Source of the DNA: Stramonita haemastoma
Lineage: Eukaryota; Mollusca; Gastropoda; Neogastropoda; Muricidae
DNA: 64,000 nucleotides
Assembly: GCA_030674155.1 (NCBI GenBank)
Contig: CM060337.1
Location: forward strand, 45,203,347 to 45,267,346
Direction of reading: 5' to 3'
Under the pieces are notes generated by a model. That model worked only from the letters and a program-made list of their open reading frames with translations, was not told the origin of the DNA and ran no database searches. Position numbers and translations under genes: made by a program. Positions 23,341 to 34,400 of this stretch are shown here, piece by piece (within the stretch, counting starts at the first letter, position 1; every line of letters starts with the position of its first letter).

Positions 23341-23394
23341 ATGGAGAAGAAGCCGGCTTGAGTGTAAAATCTCAAGCAGCATTTTTCACAAAAG
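23341..23394 (+). CDS. Candidate exon B (phase 1-1) of an unidentified gene
   Basis: 54 nt between TGTTCTTTCAG (ends 23340) and AAAG|GTAGAT (23395). Open in phase 1 at both ends: (D)GEEAGLSVKSQAAFFTK plus one base. Joins in frame after exon A (13029-13083) and before exon C (30591-30641). The peptide resembles the 10971-11036 candidate. Symmetric phase 1-1 exons of 51-108 nt recur through this locus, a pattern typical of cassette-exon genes. Function not recognised. 23395-23940 shows nothing else. Confidence 0.42.
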
Positions 23395-23942
23395 GTAGAT
23401 GGAAAAAACACAATCTATCTCAGTGTTGATAAATATTGAGAAACAATTCTCAAATCTGATGTATCATTTCTGCAGTTTTGCTTGTTTTCAACAATGTGCT
23501 TTCCTCAATCTTTTATAACTAATTCTGCACTGTGCTTCCACTCTCTAAAAATGAAGCGTTTCGAGTGCTTTTTGGCATCTATACTTTAGGCCTACATTTT
23601 CATGTTTGCACAAATTATCAGACATGTAGTAATCTGCAACTCATAGCTAAACTTAAGCCAAATTCTGAACACTGAACCAAACATACACACACTCACACAG
23701 AAAGATGGTGAAATATAAACACAGCTGTAAACCAAAAGGAAATAGGACTAGGCCTACTCCAGAAAAGGAGGGAAAGACCATCCCTTAACTGTGTAGCAGA
23801 TACTAATTTCTAAACAAAGGAATGGCAAGAAATTCCAGCCAGGGCTGCGTGTGTGTGGCTAGTTGGCCCACTTGCTAGCTGGGTGAGTTGACTAGCTGCA
23901 GATTTTATTTTATTCTATTTTATTCTATTTTTTATTCTACAC

Positions 23943-24480
23943 ACAAGATTCAAGATTCAATTCCTTTCACCCCTTTTGGGGCATGGAGGATAACAAACAA
24001 ATTAAACAGGAGAAAAGAAACCTTACAGCAATACATCCAAAAGTGTTATCAATACCAACAGGAACTGAAAAGCAAGAATTCTTCGCAAAATGATAAACAA
24101 ACAGTATTAAAGACTCCGACATTTTTCAGGTATGTAAATTTCTATAAAAGGCATCAAATCAAATTAAAAAAAAAACACCTGCAAATCTTATGAATTTTGA
24201 CAGAGACAGGAGAACTTTTCGAGATTTACACTTCATCAACCTGCAAAAATTATGACTGGACATGGGTAAACGAAAATGCTGAGGAATAAAATCTTGCCGT
24301 AAATGTGTAAAGTGGGGGCATTCCATGATAAAATGAAATCCCCTATAACAGACATATTGTATTTTGAACATACTCTTTCTTCCCGTGGTATGTTATGGAA
24401 ACGTCCAACCTTAATAGGAAGTTTGTGACAACTGCAACGAAATTTCATAAGAGTGTAAACATATAATAATACATTTGGTA
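23943..24480 (-). mobile_element. LINE family Z 3' fragment, second copy
   Basis: Same 3' tail (TTGAATCTTGAATC on the minus strand) and same GGGGCATGGAGGAT as the 14683 copy, and the zinc-knuckle peptide (NIPREERVCSKY.., HFIMECPHFTHL) split over two frames. Its 5' end abuts a (TA)n and then the poly(A) end of the L1/Tx1 element. Confidence 0.75.
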
Positions 24481-24485
24481 GCCAA

Positions 24486-24489
24486 GTTA

Positions 24490-24546
<57 letters not shown>
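24486..24546. repeat. (TA)n microsatellite at LINE tail
   Basis: About 55 bp of TA next to a T-run; on the minus strand it follows the poly(A) end of the L1/Tx1 copy, a common origin of such arrays. Confidence 0.9.
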
Positions 24547-24553
<7 letters not shown>

Positions 24554-25525
24554 TTTTAACCAATTTTATTCAGTTTTATCATGTTGTACATTGTTGCATA
24601 TCATGAAATGCGGTTTTTTTTTACATACATGTAAAAAAGCAAGTAATATATTCACACAAAGCATAATGAAATATAATAAAGTACAAGAGAAATTAGGAAA
24701 ACAGAAGAGAGAAAAAAACAAAAAAATACCATACACACACATACTCACACAAATATGTCGAGAAGGAAAATGAGATAACTAGACGGAGAAACAAAAAGAT
24801 AGAAGACACAGACAAACATATCGACAGAGGTCACAATATAGATAATATGTTTTACATGGGTTAGTATCATTTTTTTTTCTATGAGGGTTCTGTCATTTAA
24901 CGTTAAACATGATCATAGTAAATAAAAGCATTCAACAGATATTCAAAGACTTAATTTTCATCACTAACCAAGGCCTTATATGAAGTCCATTCAAGAGCAA
25001 AAGTGTTATGGGTAAATTTTTTTCGTGCTATGTACTCCTCCATCAAATATCTTCCTTTCAACTTTTTGATGAACACCTGCAGTACAGGTCTACTTCTATT
25101 TAATTTACAATGGTAAATATATTGTTTAGCAAGCAGGATAATAAAATAAAAGATACGATCAATGCATATATTTTTGTCAAATCCAAGTATTGCTAAAAGC
25201 TCTGTTATGTGCAAATTATACGCATTCATACATCTTTCACTCACTGCTTCTGTTAGAGTTTGCCAAAACCTTTGAATAACTGTACATTGCCAAAACATGT
25301 GTCGAATACTATTTCTAAGTTGCAAAAATTACAAAGATTGCTATCTGTTACTCTCATCTCTTTTAATATGACATTGGTACCAAGACATCTGTGAATAATC
25401 CTCAGTTGAAACCATTTCATTTTGATATCGGAGTCTTATGAACATTCAAAAAACATTTTTTTCCAGTCATTCTCAATATTCAGCTTTTCATTCCACTTCA
25501 TACAACATTTTGGGAAAACATCATC

Positions 25526-26602
25526 TCAAATAAAAACATCATAGAATAGTTTTGATCCCTTTGGTACTGACCTTATCCTGTCTTGACAAAGTGGCATACT
25601 TAAGCATTCATTATCATTGACTGTTATACTTGTTTTTTGTATATACTCAGCCAATGCTATTTTGTATCCATAAAAAGTAACAAAGTCAATATTAACATTA
25701 TGTTTTATTTTAAACTGTTCATATGTCATAAATTTTCCGTTTTCAAATAGAAAATGTGTTATGCAATGTATGCCTTTATTAATCCATGTCTTTTTCTTAA
25801 TATACTTATTTTCTATCTGTATTCTATTATTTAAAAAAATCGGTTCTGCTAACAGTTCATGGGAGCTACTGCAACTAGTTTTGTAGAAAAAGTCTTTATA
25901 TATTGTAAAAACTTCTGTCCAAAAGGCATTTGCCTTTGAAAATTGAGAAACTATTTCAGGCCCATATCTTGAGAGGTTTTCAAGAATTGGAAAGTTGAAC
26001 ATTGCAATGGTCTTCCATTTATGACTTGTTGTCTCTATTTTTCTTAGCCATGTCAATTTACGTGAATTTGCAAATGTTCGCAGTTCTGGTAACCCAAGCC
26101 CATCATTTTTGACACTCTTGTGTGATGTTTTTCTACTTATTTTTAACTTCCTGAGAGAATCCGGCTTTTTTCGCCTGATATGAGCGAAAGTGGTATAGTT
26201 GGTCTCTAAGGACAAGGTTGTTTTAAGGAACCCGGTTTTGGTTTTATCTTGTTTTAAGTGTGATCGATGTGGGTTTTCCCACGATGCGGGGGCCGTCCTG
26301 GGCTGACCCTTATGGTTGACCAGGACGTCGATACAAGCAAGGACGGTTGAGTTGGTTTTATACCCCGTTTTAAATTGTTCATAGTCGCACACTTTTAATA
26401 CGAGTTTTAAAATGTGACGAGGCGATAGCCCTGACATGGCGTATGTGGTCGGCGGGGCTATAAGCACCATAATTGGATTGGATTGCCATACAAATTTATT
26501 ACAGCATTTTTGCAAAGTTTCAAAAACTGCATCTGGTGGATTTGGTAGTAAGAGCCATAGATAAATCAATTTCGACAGAATCAGTGATTTTAGTATTGCC
26601 AC
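25526..26602 (-). pseudogene. L1/Tx1 ORF2 C-terminal part read through a LINE insertion
   Basis: The frame starts in ORF2 (ILKSLILSKLIYLWLLLPNPP, CCNKFVWQ), runs through the antisense of the inserted RNase H LINE 3' end (26487-26147, about 114 codons) and returns to ORF2 at KISRKTSHKSVKNDGLGLPELRTF. So the 358-codon frame is a chimera produced by chance openness of the inserted 3' UTR on its antisense strand. ORF2 continues to HMFWQCTVIQRFW in 25325-24951, an L1-type C-terminal motif, after another break. Confidence 0.85.
26147..26487 (+). mobile_element. RNase H LINE 3'-end copy inside L1/Tx1
   Basis: Begins at the TTTTTAACTTCCTGAGAGAATC codons before the ORF2 stop (LRESGFFRLI-type end; here SGFFRLI) and carries the whole 3' UTR to ATTGGATTGGATTG. 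Plus orientation against a minus-strand host. TSD could not be resolved by eye. Confidence 0.9.
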
Positions 26603-26632
26603 TCTCCCTAGAGGTGTTAACTGTCTTTTGAC

Positions 26633-27247
26633 TCAGACTTTGAATAATTGTTTCACTTCATCTAATTTTGCAGAATAGTTGATATGTGAACAGTTTTGCA
26701 AATCGTTTGTGAACCAAATTCCTAAGATTTTGAATTTTGGTGGATTCCATTCCATATTTAGATTTTCCAAGTAACGGATTTCTGAAATTTTATTGCTAAC
26801 TAACCAAATTACACTTGTTTTTTCAGGATTCATTCGTAAACCAGATTTAGAACCAAATAAATTGACAGTCGTAATGCAAGATTCAAATGATTTTTTGTCT
26901 CCTGCTAAAAGGAATTCCGTATCATCTGCATACTGGGAAAGTTTGCATTCAATATTATTGACTGTCACACCATGTATATCTTGATTTTCACGAGTCATTA
27001 TTGCCAATATTTCTACACATAAAACAAACACATATGGAGATAGCGGATCACCTTGTCTGCATCCTCGTTCAACACCAAACCAGTCCGATACTTGACCATT
27101 AACAATTACACAAGCTTTGATATTTGTATAAAATGTTTCTATCCATTTACAGATGTCACATTGAAAACCAAATGCTTTTAGAACTTTAGACATAAAACTC
27201 CAACTGACAGAATCAAAGGCCTTTTCAAAATCAATATTCAATAACAT
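26633..27247 (-). pseudogene. L1/Tx1 ORF2 reverse-transcriptase core
   Basis: 204 open codons with all core boxes in order: NIDFEKAFDSVSW (first Asp), GVERGCRQGDPLSPYVFVLC, QYADDTEFLLAGD (catalytic YADD intact), GLRMNPEKTSV and FKILGIWF. The upstream RT segments (KSSGSDGFTSEFF, WRPISLLNVVYKI, INEDQTGLISNRYIGDN) are in neighbouring frames at 27631-27231, so two frameshifts separate the N-terminal RT boxes from this core. Confidence 0.87.
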
Positions 27248-28337
27248 TCCTGGCAGATTGTGTTCTTCTAGCTATTGTGTCATAAATGAGTCTTATATTA
27301 TCTCCTATGTACCTGTTACTGATTAATCCCGTCTGATCCTCGTTGATAAATTTAGGCAATACACTTTTTAAACGATTAGCTACACATGCTGATCCGATTT
27401 TGTATACTACATTTAGCAGGGATATTGGTCTCCAGTTTTTTTTGTATAACATCTTGGTTTATCTCCTTTAGGTATACATGTAATAACGCCTTGCTTTTGA
27501 ATACACGATAACTCCCCCTTTCTGAATCCTGCATCAAGCGCCCTAACAACAAAACCACCTAGTTTACCCCAAAAGCACTTAAAGAATTCAGAGGTAAAAC
27601 CGTCTGAACCTGAACTTTTGTTGTTTTTCATATTTCTTAATGCTAAGCTTGCCTCTTATAGCCTAAGCTCACCTTCTAGACTATTTGCTTCATCCATATC
27701 CAGATGTGGAATATCTTTTACTAGTTGATCTATTTCACAATCTTCAACATTTGATTTTTTATACAATTCTTCATAAAAACTCTTAACTCCCTGCAAACCT
27801 TTTTCCTGGTTGTTTAACAAATTCCCATGTTTATCAATTAATCTATTCATACTTTTACTTATATAGTGCCGTTTCTCCAAATTACAAAAAATAACTAGTT
27901 ACTTTTTCTCCCTCAGCTATCCATCTCGCTCTTGATCTTAAAAGTATCCCCTCCACTCTTTTTTCCCTAATAGCCTTTAACTGCTCTTTCTTTAAATCTA
28001 TACCCTGAATATCCTCTTCAGTTTTCCCATCTTTTCTTTCAAGTTGCTGAATATCTTTTTGCAATTTAGATTCTTCTTCATTCATTTTTTTCTTTTCCAT
28101 AGTGGCATATGAGATAGTTTTTGATCTAATTTTCATCAATAGAAAATCTAGAAACAGATCGTCAGAGATCGAGAGTTGCAAGTCGGGTAACAGAATAGTG
28201 TGTACTGCCTCTTTTGCATATGGGGAAGCTGCATAATCTTATATAACAGTTTTTATTTCTTCATTAATTTCATCAAGATATGTTTTATCTTTTAATAGGG
28301 ACGAATTGAATTTCCAGAAAGTATGACATCTAGTTTT

Positions 28338-29060
28338 CTATCTGAACTTTAGTCTTAATAAAATCACAGAATGGTCTGTCCTGTATCCACTCTCAATGTC
28401 TGCATCTTCTATAACCGAAACAACTTGATCCGAAATAAGGAAAAAGTCCAATCTAGCCTGTTGAAAGGGATTAGTCCGCCGCCAAGTATATCTTAAACAA
28501 TCCTGATTTAGTTCTCTCCAGATGTCGTTTAACTCTAAAGTGTCGATCATTTTTTCTACCGTATTCTTCGCTTTCGGGTTAGTTATATTTTTATAATTAT
28601 AGTAATCTTTCGTTGTGTTTTAATACTAAGTTGAAATCTCCACCAATTATTACGTTTTTTATGCCTAGATTTTTAATTTTTCATTCAAGACATGATAAAA
28701 TTCAGGGTCATCTTTATTAGGACCATAGACATTAACAAAAAGAAAAACATCATGCTCAATTTCTACAAGGACCATAAGATTATTTCCTCTATCGCCTTTA
28801 ATAACATTCTTTACTTTAAATTCAAAATTGTTGTTGAAAAAGATAGCTACCCCTCTGGAGTCAGAAGTATGGCTTGAAACCCCCCCCAAATATCCCCACT
28901 CAGAAAGAATATATTTCTCCATCTTTTCTTCAAAGTGTGTATCCTGCAGGCGGTAAACAGAGTACTTTTTACTTTTTAAATAATGAAACACATCTCTTCT
29001 TTTTTGATTATCGTGAAGGCCCTGGCAGTTTACTGACACAAAAGATATAGAGTCATCCAT
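28338..29060 (-). pseudogene. L1/Tx1 ORF2 endonuclease domain
   Basis: Two frames, 29060-28665 and 28550-28338, together cover an APE-type endonuclease that would nick the target DNA. The N-terminal catalytic Asn (VNCQGL) and Glu/Asp box (here LQDTH rather than LQET) are visible, as are GGDFN in the gap region and the terminal DHS triad (TDHSVI). One frameshift between 28665 and 28550 separates them. There is an ATG at 29058-29060 preceding DDSISFVSVNCQ, a plausible ORF2 start. Confidence 0.82.
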
Positions 29061-30096
29061 CTGGTCAAATACAACCTTTGATTATAGGCCAGTACAACCC
29101 ATCAGCTGTCTCAGGTATTGAAATATACAAAAGTGCAATCATACTCGAAAAAAAGGACCTCTTATCAAAGTCACAGCAAAAAATACATTTGTCACAAACC
29201 ACAAGGATACATTTGTCACGAACAATAAGAAAAAGAAAAAACACAAAATAATACCATTCAGCATTGGTACACTTTGTCTCTTTACAAAGACCAAAGAATC
29301 AAAAGACCAATGAAAAGTAAACGTTCAATAGGACAAAAATGTAACAAGAGGAAAAAAACTCTATACTTGTATAAGCAAAAACAGGGGGGGGGGGGGGGGG
29401 GGGGTAAAAAAAACCAAAACAACAACAAATCACCCAAAAATGAAAGTCTAGATTTACTTGACCACAGCAAGCGAACGTTTGGTTGCGCACTAATATTAAT
29501 TTTGTGGTAAAAACCAATTACAGCACTTGGCCATGTGTCCATCACAAACAGAGACACAAAACAACAAGATGCAAAGATGGCAAAAGGAGGAGGATGGAGT
29601 CGGGGGGAAAACAGGTCACATTGTCAACTATAGATTACCCTGCGTCATCTATAATGACTTATCAACATGCCTAATTGTAGTTGGGCATGAGCAAGACTGA
29701 TTGATGACAGTCCACTGCTGGCCTGAAACAGGGAAGGGAAGAGGGTTGGGGGCGGGGTGGAATGACAGAAGCCTTCATTTTCTTTTTCCCGCTCCTCGGT
29801 CAGAGCCCCGAAGCCCACCACTGTCGAGACCCCGCGCACACACCGTCGTCGTCGCTCCCCATGAAGGCAGCGACATTCCGACTTCGGGGATAAGTGCTCA
29901 TGTGTGAGCATGTCTGTGTAAACAACTGCCCTAATTGAATTTACACTCAAGCCAGCAGAGTACGCGTGCGCGCGCACACACACACACACACACACATACG
30001 CGCACACATACACACACTCACGCGCGCGGGCGCACACACGCACATACGCACACACACGCACATACGCACACACACGCACATACGCACACGCACACA

Positions 30097-30156
<60 letters not shown>

Positions 30157-30590
30157 ACAGCCTTTATGAGTTACATCTGAGCATCACATCAACCAACATT
30201 AATATGTGCTAGTCTCATGTGCACGGAAGGGAAGCAAGTTTTTCTTTCAGTCTGTTTCTAAATGGAGAGTATAATCACAATATGAACCCATCTCAGACTG
30301 CCACCTACACATTCAGTCACAGCTGCTATATCCTTTTCCTTTCAAAAAGCGGAATAATAATAATAATAACAATAAAGATATAACAATAATAATAATATCT
30401 TTGCCACATCTTTGCCTGGAAAATGTTTTTGAACAAGTTTTGTGACATTTACAAAATAAGACAAAATCCCAGTTTCCTCAAATCAAATTATATTAACAGC
30501 AATCTGAATATTGATAATCCGTGCATAGATCCCTAGATCCAGTATTATTACTGCATATACAAGTAAACTTATTCTTTCCCATCACTGCAG
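29061..30590. other. No gene seen; poly(G) and CA-rich tracts
   Basis: G-run at about 29384-29404, a GC-richer stretch at 29700-29900, CA/CG-alternating microsatellite at about 29970-30153 and ATA repeats at about 30357-30395. The frames here are low complexity. No supported exon before 30591. Confidence 0.6.
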
Positions 30591-30641
30591 AAAGGCGAAC
30601 TGACTACAACGGAATCCAAAGACCATGCATCCTTAATATCG
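30591..30641 (+). CDS. Candidate exon C (phase 1-1) of an unidentified gene
   Basis: 51 nt after TTCCCATCACTGCAG (ends 30590) and before ATCG|GTAGGG (30642). Phase 1-1 and open: (E)RRTDYNGIQRPCILNI plus one base. It completes the A-B-C in-frame chain with 13029-13083 and 23341-23394. All three intervening splice joins preserve the frame without stops. No domain recognised. No further in-phase downstream exon could be identified with confidence in this window, so the gene's 3' end is unknown. Confidence 0.4.
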
Positions 30642-30754
30642 GTAGGGTCTGTGTTGTTTTCTCTGCGTTCTCTCACAAGTTAGGCACGCACGCATGCTTG
30701 CGCGCATACACACATGCTTACGCACGCACATACAGACACACGCATGCGCGCGTA

Positions 30755-30846
30755 CACACACACACACACACAACTATTCACGTATTTTACATGAGGGTAC
30801 ATAAAGCCTTGGTTGATAAATTCTTTCTTTTCTCCTCCCCCTCCCC

Positions 30847-30888
<42 letters not shown>

Positions 30889-31437
30889 CTGATTGCCGAC
30901 ATACTGTTCCAGCCTGTGGCCTCTTCCAAAATACGACCACAGTCTGTAACACAACAGGACTAAACTAATAAACAACTTCAACAGCAGCCGAAGTAGTGCA
31001 GCACTATATTTGCAATAGTAGTCAAAAATCGGAAAATCAAAAATCGTCAAGTTGATAAATCTGGATTTTGTTATTGTTTGGACATACCTGTGCCAGCATG
31101 TTTATGTGTAATTCAATGTTCAGCCTGACACGAGCATTTTCCATTACATCTTTCCATTACATTTTATCCATTCTTTGAACTTAACAACATAAAGATCGAA
31201 TTTCCATCCTTTCAGGGTTAAGCCTGTCATGATTATCGTTATTACAGATCTTATTCATAGTACCCCGCCCCCTCCCCACCACCAAAGCCACCAACCAGTT
31301 ACATTTCTCTAGAGAGTACTGTATTAATATCTTGATCTATGTCGACTCTTATCACCTTTCCATTCTTCAGCTTTGTCATGATTTTTCCATTGGAAGACCA
31401 GGTGGAGAGAGTAGCAGAGTGTTGGTTTACCTTCTGT
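30755..31437. other. No gene seen; (CA)n and 38-nt poly(C)
   Basis: CA-rich stretch about 30680-30775 and a C homopolymer at about 30849-30885. The rest is unrecognised AT-rich sequence. Confidence 0.6.
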
Positions 31438-31439
31438 AT

Positions 31440-34400
31440 CAGAATCAGAATCAGAATCAGAAATTATTTATTGCCATTAAAGTCACATGGACTTATTGAC
31501 ACAACAAAATAAACTCAACATATTCATCAATACAACATACTATTCACTGGTCAGCATGACTGAAATGATGTGCAGGCAAAAAACACCCCAAACCACCACA
31601 AAGCAAAACCATGTTGCATTCTATCTTATTTCAATTGTTCTCTTTTTTCAAAACAGGAACAAACATATTGAATTATTTCAGCTTGATGATTATCAGTTAC
31701 TAAAACATTGCTTAATTTGTCTATACCATTCTTATATTGTTTGACATCAGATTTCAGATTTACCAATATTTGTTTTCTTTGTTCAGTATATAAGATACAC
31801 TCATCAAGTAAATGAAACTCGTCTTCTATTTTGTTGCAGTATTGACAAGTTCTGTTCTCTCTTGGTATATTCTTATATCTTCCTTTTTCTATCATTAAAT
31901 CATGGCAACTTGTACGAAATTTACAAAATGTTTTCCTATGGATTTTGTTTTCACAGTTAATTAGATATGGTTCTAGTCTATATTCTTTAGTCACAAAATT
32001 ATAAAAGTTCAGTTTTGTGGACTCTTGTTTCTGGTTAATCCAAAATGTTTTATATAAACTCTCCAGTTTTGTTTGTATTGCATGGCACAATCGGTGTACA
32101 TCAAGTGTACTTTGGTTTTCCCATACATGTTTAAAACCTATTTTACACAGAACATTTTTAACTGTGCTAATCCACCGATCATATTCATTATTTTGATACA
32201 TATAATCATACAATATTTTAACATATGAGTTTTTGTCTTTCTCTGTTACATGTATCCAAAAAGACATTAACTGACTAAGTATTTTGATAGTCAATGGAAA
32301 TCGTCCAAGTTCTCCTAAAGTGGGTAATGCCATCGCTTTTTTATGTATTCCCAAAGTTTGCTTACAAAAGTTTACATGAATATTTTCATAAAGATATTTT
32401 CTTGTTGTGCTTAATTTAAATAAATCTTGAATATGAAAGTCTGATTGGCCATTGAAACAAAAAGGAAACCATACTTCTGCTCCATAAGTTAAGATGGGGG
32501 TTATCAATGAATCAAATAACTGCATTGTGATATTAGCCTTAACCCCTTGGCCATAAATTGCTTTTTTCAAAGCATGAGCTGCTTTATTGCTTTGCTTTGC
32601 CAAATGTTCCTGAGTTGCTTGAAACTTCCCGTTCTGGTGAAATACTACACCCAGGTATTTATAAGTTTTAGTTGTTTCAATTAGATGTTCTCCACATTGG
32701 AAATGAATTGGAATTTTAGGGGGTGATTTGGTGAAAACTACTACTTTTGTTTTTGCTTTGTTTACTTTTAGTCCCCATTTGGAACAGTAACCATTTAATC
32801 TATCTAGTTTAGTTTGCAGTCCTAGTTTGGTTGTTGATAACAGTGCTAAGTCATCTGCATAGAGCAAACATGGAATTTTATCTTCTGCAGTAATATACGG
32901 TGAATCTTTTCCATCAAGGACCTGAACAATATCATTTATGTAAACATTAAATAATGTAGGACTTAGTGTGCTGCCTTGATGTACCCCCCTTTTTACAACA
33001 ATTTCTTCTGTGTAACTTCCTTTTATTTTCACAAGGATTGTTGCGTTTGTATACATGCTGTTAATGACATTAAAGGTTTTACCAGTTATGCCTATCTTAT
33101 TTAACTTTACAAGTAGAGCCTGATGCCAAACATTGTCAAATGCTTTCTGAAAATCTACAAAACAACAATACAGTCTATTGTTTTTTGTTTTTAATGCATT
33201 GTCTATTAGTTTATTAAGGATATAGATGTGGTCTGCTGTTCTACATGTTTTTCTGAATCCAGCTTGTTCTCTGACAAGTTTGTTGTTTTGCTCCAAATAT
33301 TCTGAGATTCTTGTATTCAGAATTTGGCAGAAGAGCTTCCCTACTGTGTTTGTTAATGTTATCCCTCTGTAGTTATCCGGATTAACAGTGCATCCACTTT
33401 TATAAATGGGGATACTAACACCCAGTTTCCAGTCAGAAGGATAGGCGCCTGTATCAAGCACTAGATTAAACAACCTCTTTATTACTTTCATCAGACTAGG
33501 TGAAATTGATTTGAGCATTTCATTTGTTATGCCATCTTTACCAGGTGACTTTTTATTTTTTAATCTTTTAATTGTTCTTGTTATTTCTTCAATAGTAATT
33601 TGTTTATCTAAGTACCTATTGCTATTTGTTCTCATGTCATTATACATGTTGTGTACAAGTTGTATTTGTTCAGGATCTATGTGTGGTTCCTCTCCAATAA
33701 GTTTTTTTAAGTGTTCAGTCCACTTCTTGCTGTTCATATGGTTTACATGCTTTATGCCATCACTTTCACTCTCTTTTAATTTCTGCAATGTTTTCCACAC
33801 TATATTTGGATCTGCATTTATCATGTCATGTAACTGTGATACTAGCATATTTTTGAAAGCTTTCTTTTTCTTTTTTATCATATTATTATACTGGTTTCTC
33901 TTGGAAAAATATTTTTGTCGAAGTTCAGCTTTGTGTGGATATCTGTTTACAGCATTAAGTAATGATTGTACTTCTTTTCTCATTTTTGTACAATCTGGGT
34001 CAAACCACTTTTTATTGCGTTTCATTTTTAACGTTTGGGGCTTTTTAGCTTTCAAACTCAATTGTGCTGCTTTGATAAATATGTCTGACATCTTTTCGGA
34101 ACATTCATTTAGATGAGATTGAAAGTGTAGATCGAGAGAATCATACTGCTCTGTACTTTGTTTAAATTGTTCCGCTATTTTATCTGTTTGGAGTTGTATT
34201 TGTTTGATGTGTGTTTGAATTGATGGGAGTTTTAGTGCCTTTTGAAATTGTTCACTTGAGCTTTTATCCCATAGAAAACGTGGGCCTACTTTTTGAGCTG
34301 AACTATTACTAACCAACTCTTTTTGTGTATATCTTTTTGGTGTTAGCTTCTTCTGTAGAGTCTGATAATTGTGGAGGGTGAGGTCCTCGCCGATGGTGAT

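Larger units (their letters stand above)
24546..29060 (-). mobile_element. L1/Tx1-clade LINE, ORF1-less, interrupted
   Basis: A nearly complete ORF2 on the minus strand: APE endonuclease (29060-28338; VSVNCQGLHD, YRLQDTHFE, VNVYGPN, a GGDFN motif near 28640, RLDFFLIS and a TDHSVI box), linker (28181-27656), RT (27631-26633) and C-terminal region to 24951, then a 3' UTR and an A-tail at about 24560-24546. RT boxes such as GCRQGDPLSPYVF and QYADDTEFLL with NPEKTSVIW are L1-like. ORF1 is absent upstream of 29060, so the copy is 5' truncated. At least six frame breaks make it dead. It contains a foreign LINE 3' end at 26147-26487. Confidence 0.88.

Noticed and set aside
33511..34116. 201-codon plus-strand frame
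   Set aside because: Antisense shadow of the RT ORF at 31626-35159; hydrophobic composition is typical of such shadows.
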